Shown one piece after another: positions 57,079-60,790 of a stretch of DNA of 60,790 bases (positions are counted from its first letter, which is position 1; the number at the start of each line of letters is the position of its first letter). Under the pieces are notes generated by a model. The model was not told the DNA's origin. It saw only the letters and a list, made by a program, of their open reading frames with translations, and ran no database searches. The position numbers and the translations under genes were made by a program. The stretch comes from Actinomycetes bacterium (GTDB lineage Bacteria > Actinomycetota > CALGFH01): the NCBI GenBank assembly GCA_036000965.1, contig DASYUT010000133.1:1-60790 (forward strand), read 5' to 3'.

Positions 57079-57681
57079 TCAGACCATCGCCATCGCGGTG
57101 CGGGGTAGGGCGTCGGCAGCGATGCCGAGGACGTCGAGGATGCGGCGGTTGACCTCGCCGACCCGTCCCTGGGCGTCGACCACCGCCAGCAGCCCGCGGT
57201 GCATGTAGTAGTCGACCAGCAGCCGGGTCTTGGTGGCGAACACCTCGAGCCGGTGGCGGATCGTCTCCTCGCCGTCGTCGGAGCGGTGCAGCTCGGCCGA
57301 GCGCCCGGCCAGGCGGCGGAACAGCTCGTCCTCGGCAACCTCGAAGTTCATCACACCGTCCAGAGGGCTGCGCAGCTCGGCCAGGCGCAGGTCGAGCGCC
57401 TCGGCCTGGGCCACTGTGCGCGGGAAGCCGTCGAGGAGGAAGCCGTGCTCGCAGTCGGGCTCGGAGAGGCGCTCCATCACCATGGCGATCACGACCTCGT
57501 CTGGTACGAGGTCGCCGCGGTCCATGTAGCACTGGGCGGTGCGGCCGAGCGCGGTGCCCTCGGCTACGCTGGCCCGGAAGATGTCGCCGGTGGCGATGTG
57601 GGGCGTGCCGCTGTGCTGGGAGAGCAGCATGGCCTGGGTGCCTTTGCCGGCTCCGGGCGGACCTAGGAGAACGATTCGCAT
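57079..57681 (-). CDS. Adenylate kinase, short-LID form
   Basis: The protein has 200 residues: P-loop GPPGAGKGTQ (7-16), HIATGDIFRASV, GFLLDGFPRTVAQAEALD, and a short LID (RLAGRSAELHRSDDGEETIRHRLEVF, region) without the zinc-binding insert. It interconverts ATP, AMP and ADP. It is not in a ribosomal protein operon here, so it may be a second copy beside the usual secY-linked one (inference). The start has GGAG 8 bases upstream. Confidence 0.9.
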   Translation of the reverse strand: MRIVLLGPPGAGKGTQAMLLSQHSGTPHIATGDIFRASVAEGTALGRTAQCYMDRGDLVPDEVVIAMVMERLSEPDCEHGFLLDGFPRTVAQAEALDLRLAELRSPLDGVMNFEVAEDELFRRLAGRSAELHRSDDGEETIRHRLEVFATKTRLLVDYYMHRGLLAVVDAQGRVGEVNRRILDVLGIAADALPRTAMAMV

Positions 57682-57821
57682 GCAACTGCTCCGTCCGGGG
57701 TCGGTGCTGGGGAGACTACCGAGGGTAGGGGGTGCTCTTGTCATCGGTCCAATAGTTCGTTTTGATTACTGAGATAGGCAAGTTCGATGGTGACGAAGGT
57801 CGCCATTCGGAAGGGTGGCGC

Positions 57822-58754
57822 ATGCTGCCGCAGATCGAGGCCTTCCTGGAAGTGGCAAGACGGCAGAACCTGAGCCGCGCAGCCGACGCCTTGTTCATCT
57901 CCCAGCCGACGGTCACCGCCCGGCTGCAGAGCCTGGAGGCCAACCTCGACGAGAAGCTGTTCGTGCGCACCCGCCGGGGGATGCGGCTTACCGAGGCAGG
58001 CGAGGCGTTCTTGCCCTACGCCGAGCGGGCGGTGCAGGCGATCGCGGACGGCCGGGAACGCCTGGACGAGCTGCGCCGCGGCTCCGCAGGCAAGCTCGTG
58101 CTCGGCGCGCCCCCCACCGTCAGCGCCTACGCGCTCCCCCTGATCCTGGTCCGCTTCACCGACGAGCACCCGAGCGTCCGCCTGGTGCTCAAGAGCGGCA
58201 CGTCCGAGGAGATCCTCGACATGGTCCTCCAGGACCAGGTGCAGGTCGGCCTCATCCGCGCCCTCGGGCATCAGGACGTCGACAGCTTCCCGGTCTACTC
58301 CGACACCCTGGTCCTGATCGCCGGGCCGTTGCACCGGCTGGCCAACGCGCGCCGGGTCCGCCTGACCGACCTGGCCGGCGAGTCGCTGATCCTGTTCGGG
58401 CGCAGCTCGAGCTACCGCGACTTCACCACCGCGATCTTCCGGCAGGCCGGCGTCCTGCCCGGTGGGGTCATGGAGCTCGACAACATCGAGGCGGCCAAGA
58501 AGATGGTCGAGCGCGGGCTCGGGATCTCCCTCGTCCCGCAGAGCGCGGTCACCGTCGAGCTGGCCGCGGGCACGCTGCGCCTGGTCGACCTGAGCGACGG
58601 CGCTCCCGCCCAGCGGGAGATCGTGGCCGTGCGCCGGCGCGACGCGGGACCGCCGTCCGGCGCCGTGGTGGCGTTCATGCGCCTGCTCGCCGAGCTGCGC
58701 CACCAGCTCGAGCAGGGCGCGGCCAGCGGCACGCCCCCCGGTCCGGGCCGCTGA
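57822..58754 (+). CDS. LysR-family transcriptional regulator
   Basis: The protein has 310 residues: HTH with MLPQIEAFLEVARRQNLSRAADALFISQPTVTARLQSLEANLDEKLFVRTRRGMRLTEAG (given as region 1-60) and a C-terminal substrate-binding domain (GKLVLGAPPTVSAYALPLILVRF, SGTSEEILDMVLQDQVQVGLI, MVERGLGISLVPQSAV). This resembles CysL/CbbR-like activators. It is divergent from the adenylate kinase gene with a 140-base AT-rich spacer (57738-57782) likely to hold its binding site. GAAGGG precedes the ATG. Confidence 0.9.
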   Translation: MLPQIEAFLEVARRQNLSRAADALFISQPTVTARLQSLEANLDEKLFVRTRRGMRLTEAGEAFLPYAERAVQAIADGRERLDELRRGSAGKLVLGAPPTVSAYALPLILVRFTDEHPSVRLVLKSGTSEEILDMVLQDQVQVGLIRALGHQDVDSFPVYSDTLVLIAGPLHRLANARRVRLTDLAGESLILFGRSSSYRDFTTAIFRQAGVLPGGVMELDNIEAAKKMVERGLGISLVPQSAVTVELAAGTLRLVDLSDGAPAQREIVAVRRRDAGPPSGAVVAFMRLLAELRHQLEQGAASGTPPGPGR

Positions 58755-58772
58755 CCAGGGACCGGACGCCGA

Positions 58773-58865
58773 CCGGGGACGGCACGCTCACCGGGACGGC
58801 ACGCTCACCGGGGAGAGGTGCCCGGCCAGGCCAGCGGCCATGCCGCCAGGCCAGCGGCCATGCCG
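58773..58865. repeat. Two tandem duplications after the LysR gene
   Basis: CCGGGGACGGCACGCTCA then CCGGGACGGCACGCTCA (58773-58807), and CCAGGCCAGCGGCCATGCCG twice (58826-58845, 58846-58865). Confidence 0.92.
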
Positions 58866-58889
58866 CCCGGCCCGCCGCGGGAGGCGGGC

Positions 58890-58927
58890 GGTAGCGCCGG
58901 CCGGGGGCGAGCCGGCTCGGCGCTACC
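58890..58927. terminator. Bidirectional hairpin between LysR and GDPD genes
   Basis: GGTAGCGCCG (58890-58899) pairs perfectly with CGGCGCTACC (58918-58927), with an inner GCCGG/CCGGC pairing. The genes converge on it. Confidence 0.65.
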
Positions 58928-58936
58928 GTACCGTCC

Positions 58937-60067
58937 CTACCTGCCGAGCACCTCCCGGCGGACGGCGACTGCGGTGTCGGTGTTGTCGGTGAACAGGCCG
59001 TCGATGCCGAGCTGGAGGAAGAGCCGCAGCTCGCCCGGGAAGTCGCCGACCGCCCCCAGGTACACCGGGCTGGCCGGGTTCCCCTGCCGGAAGTCCTCGG
59101 GCAGGAAGAAGTTCTCGCGCCGGAAGGTGAACGGATGGACGAGCAGGCCGGCCTGGTGCGCGTCGCGCACCAGCGTGGTGGGCGCCTGCAGGCGGTTGCT
59201 CGCGTCACGGGGCACGATCAGGTTCTTGCTCGGGCCAATGCCGTCGGCGTAGGTGGCGATCTCGGCCAGGCCGGCCGGGGTGGCCAGGTCGGCGTAGGTC
59301 CGAGGGTCGCCGGACACGACGAAGTCGTAGGGCTTGCCGGTCGCGTCGAGGAGCTGGATCAGCGGCAGGTCGGTGCGCTTGCGGAGCTCCTTCAGGTTGC
59401 CGACCTCGAACGACTGGATGAACACAGGCGCCCGCCGCCCGCGGTACCCCGCGTCTTGCAGGGTGGCCAGGAGCGGCTCCTCGAGCGACAGCCCGACCGA
59501 GTCGAAGTAGGTCGGGTGCTTGGTCTCCGGGTAGACGCCGACGTGCCTCCGCTTGGCCAGGGCGACGACCTCCGCGAAGGTGGGGACCTGGTAGAGGCCG
59601 TCGAACGCAGTGTTGGTGGGCCGGATGTCGGGGATGCGTTCCTTGGCGCGCAGCGTCTTCAGCTCGGCCAACGTGAAGTCCTCGGTGAACCAGCCGGTCA
59701 GGGAGGTGCCGTCGATGACCTTGGTGGCCTTCCGGCCGGCGAACTCCGCGTGGGTGGCCACGTCGGTCGTGCCCGAGATCTCGTTCTCGTGGCGGGCGAC
59801 CAGGACGTGGTCCTTGGTCGACACCAGGTCGGGCTCGATGAAGTCGGCCCCCATGTCGATGGCCAGCTCGTAGGCGGCGAGGGTGTGCTCGGGCCGGTAG
59901 CCGCTGGCGCCGCGGTGGGCGAGGACCAGCGGGAGCGCGCGCTTCTTGCCAAGCGACGCGGCCTGGTCCTTCTCCGAGGCGGCACCAGCGGCTACCGGCA
60001 CCAGCGGGAGGGCGAGCAGCACCGCGACCAACAGCCACGGCACCGGGCGGATCTTGACGGGTCTCAT
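58937..60067 (-). CDS. Secreted glycerophosphodiester phosphodiesterase
   Basis: The protein has 376 residues: a signal peptide (VKIRPVPWLLVAVLLALPLVPVAAGAA), then a GDPD TIM barrel with LVLAHRGASGYRPEHTLAAYELAIDMGADFIEPD (region), where His, Arg, Glu and Asp form the Ca2+/catalytic site, KDHVLVARHENE, and YPETKHPTYF. It resembles the larger GlpQ-type periplasmic/secreted enzymes that hydrolyse glycerophosphodiesters and wall teichoic acids. The start at 60067 has GGAGGTGG upstream. Confidence 0.92.
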   Translation of the reverse strand: MRPVKIRPVPWLLVAVLLALPLVPVAAGAASEKDQAASLGKKRALPLVLAHRGASGYRPEHTLAAYELAIDMGADFIEPDLVSTKDHVLVARHENEISGTTDVATHAEFAGRKATKVIDGTSLTGWFTEDFTLAELKTLRAKERIPDIRPTNTAFDGLYQVPTFAEVVALAKRRHVGVYPETKHPTYFDSVGLSLEEPLLATLQDAGYRGRRAPVFIQSFEVGNLKELRKRTDLPLIQLLDATGKPYDFVVSGDPRTYADLATPAGLAEIATYADGIGPSKNLIVPRDASNRLQAPTTLVRDAHQAGLLVHPFTFRRENFFLPEDFRQGNPASPVYLGAVGDFPGELRLFLQLGIDGLFTDNTDTAVAVRREVLGR

Positions 60068-60377
60068 GACAGGCCACCTCCGAGGGTCGGCGGGAGGGTC
60101 CGGCGACCCCACACCTTACGGGCGAAATGCAGCGAAGTGAAGAACGCTTCACACCTTGCCGGACCGGATGCCTCGATGCCGGACCGGATGCCTCGATCCC
60201 GGCTGCGGCCGGCGGACACCGGCCAGCAGGAGAAGGCGGGCAGCGTTCTCGGCAGTATTCCGCCTTGACACCGCCCGACCAGATGGGTGTCAGATGTCAG
60301 GTGCGGAGGCCATGTCCGGATGCCAGCCGGAGCGGCGTGGCAACCTGTGCGCTGACTCGCGCCGCGGAGGCGAGGAC
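60068..60377. other. Divergent spacer with inverted and tandem repeats
   Basis: About 310 bases. GTGAAG-AACG-CTTCAC (60137-60152) is a perfect 6-bp inverted repeat that could be an operator for the GDPD gene. GCCGGACCGGATGCCTCGAT occurs twice in tandem (60158-60197). No gene recognised. Confidence 0.5.
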
Positions 60378-60790
60378 GTGACCGAAGCTCAACCGAGAGG
60401 CGGCGGGCCGACCGTCCGTCGCATGCTGGTCGGCGCCCAGCTCCGCCGGCTCCGCACCGAGCAGGGCATCACCCGCGAGCAGGCCGGCGAGGCGATCCGC
60501 GCATCCGAATGGAAGATCCACCGGCTGGAGAACGGCCAGGTCGGCCTCAAGGACCACGATGTGGTCGACCTGCTCAAGCTCTACGGCGTGAACGACCCGG
60601 GCGAGGTCGCCACGTTCGTCGCGATGGCCCGCGAGGCCAACGAGCCTGGCTGGTGGCACCGGTACAACGATCTTCTCCCGCAGTGGTTCCGGGCCTACGT
60701 GGATCTCGAGTCGGCGGCCACGCTCATCCGGACCTATCAGGGCCAGTTCGTCCCCGGCCTGCTGCAGACCGAGGACTACATGCGCGCGGT
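60378..60790 (+). CDS. XRE-family regulator with DUF5753 (partial, runs off the right edge)
   Basis: Translation from GTG at 60378 (GGAGGCGAGG upstream) gives 137 codons without a stop. Residues 16-75 are an XRE HTH (LVGAQLRRLRTEQGITREQAGEAI, SEWKIHRLENGQVGLK). They are followed by WWHRYNDLLPQWFRAYVDLE and GQFVPGLLQTEDYMRAV, the beginning of the DUF5753 domain typical of the very numerous actinomycete regulators of this class, which are often paired with a small DUF397 gene downstream (outside this window). Confidence 0.9.
   Translation, partial: MTEAQPRGGGPTVRRMLVGAQLRRLRTEQGITREQAGEAIRASEWKIHRLENGQVGLKDHDVVDLLKLYGVNDPGEVATFVAMAREANEPGWWHRYNDLLPQWFRAYVDLESAATLIRTYQGQFVPGLLQTEDYMRA

Overview
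The window is very GC-rich DNA with many GTG and TTG starts, ATGA stop/start overlaps and strong GGAGG ribosome binding sites. Gene content is typical of a soil actinomycete: an XRE regulator of the kind carrying a DUF5753 domain, a MacS-like kinase with a LuxR response regulator, a nitrobindin, an LLM-class flavin oxidoreductase, AtuA, an HldE/GT9 cluster and a short-LID adenylate kinase. I infer an actinomycetote, possibly from an uncultured lineage. No rRNA, tRNA, CRISPR array, prophage or intact insertion sequence was recognised.

Layout. 1-5400: a minus-strand aromatic (meta-cleavage type) catabolic operon, a divergent GntR-FCD regulator and an extradiol dioxygenase, linked by shared palindromic operators. 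5651-7259: peroxiredoxin, DsbA-like oxidoreductase and cupredoxin operon. 7393-16395: mixed single genes (orphan NuoF-like protein, DUF2461, AbiE-type toxin-antitoxin pair, Lrp/DinB pair, LLM oxidoreductase). 16453-20743: an operon of a repeat-rich membrane protein, an ECF sigma factor and an unusual NADH dehydrogenase with an exported-protein-like N-terminus. 20744-21950: a gene-poor stretch with a decayed methyltransferase and a two-gene micro-operon with a clear promoter and terminator. 22098-30554: an MFS protein with an apparent internal deletion, a CAP-domain protein, nitrobindin, thioesterase, dehalogenase, DUF2203, Bcp, membrane proteins and an MBL hydrolase. 30671-33342: AtuA and enoyl-CoA hydratase. 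33437-36261: an OLD-family ATPase divergent from a PD-(D/E)XK-like protein. 36388-43104: hisS, small stress or regulatory proteins, a MarR/kinase/response-regulator block and a SixA phosphatase.

43062-54549 is the most coherent system. Eight genes run on the plus strand with 4- to 14-base overlaps: carbamoyltransferase, a GT2-GmhB fusion, GT9, a GT4-like enzyme, GT4, a fused HldE kinase/nucleotidyltransferase, an SDR and a second GT9. A GT2 gene is divergent. It looks like a pathway that makes a nucleotide-activated heptose and builds a carbamoylated heptose-containing glycan, which is unexpected in a monoderm. GmhA and HldD are not seen here. After it come a PotD-like binding lipoprotein, a membrane-anchored beta-sandwich protein, adenylate kinase, LysR, GDPD and the start of an XRE regulator.

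Two patterns cut across the window. First, more than twenty short tandem repeat arrays (units of about 13-51 nt, 2-5 copies) sit at gene ends, between genes or inside linkers; those inside genes are nearly all a multiple of three. Second, a 38-bp repeat beginning CTAGTG and containing GTYTGCCCGGT occurs at least four times just downstream of genes, and three copies provide the neighbouring gene's TAG stop codon.
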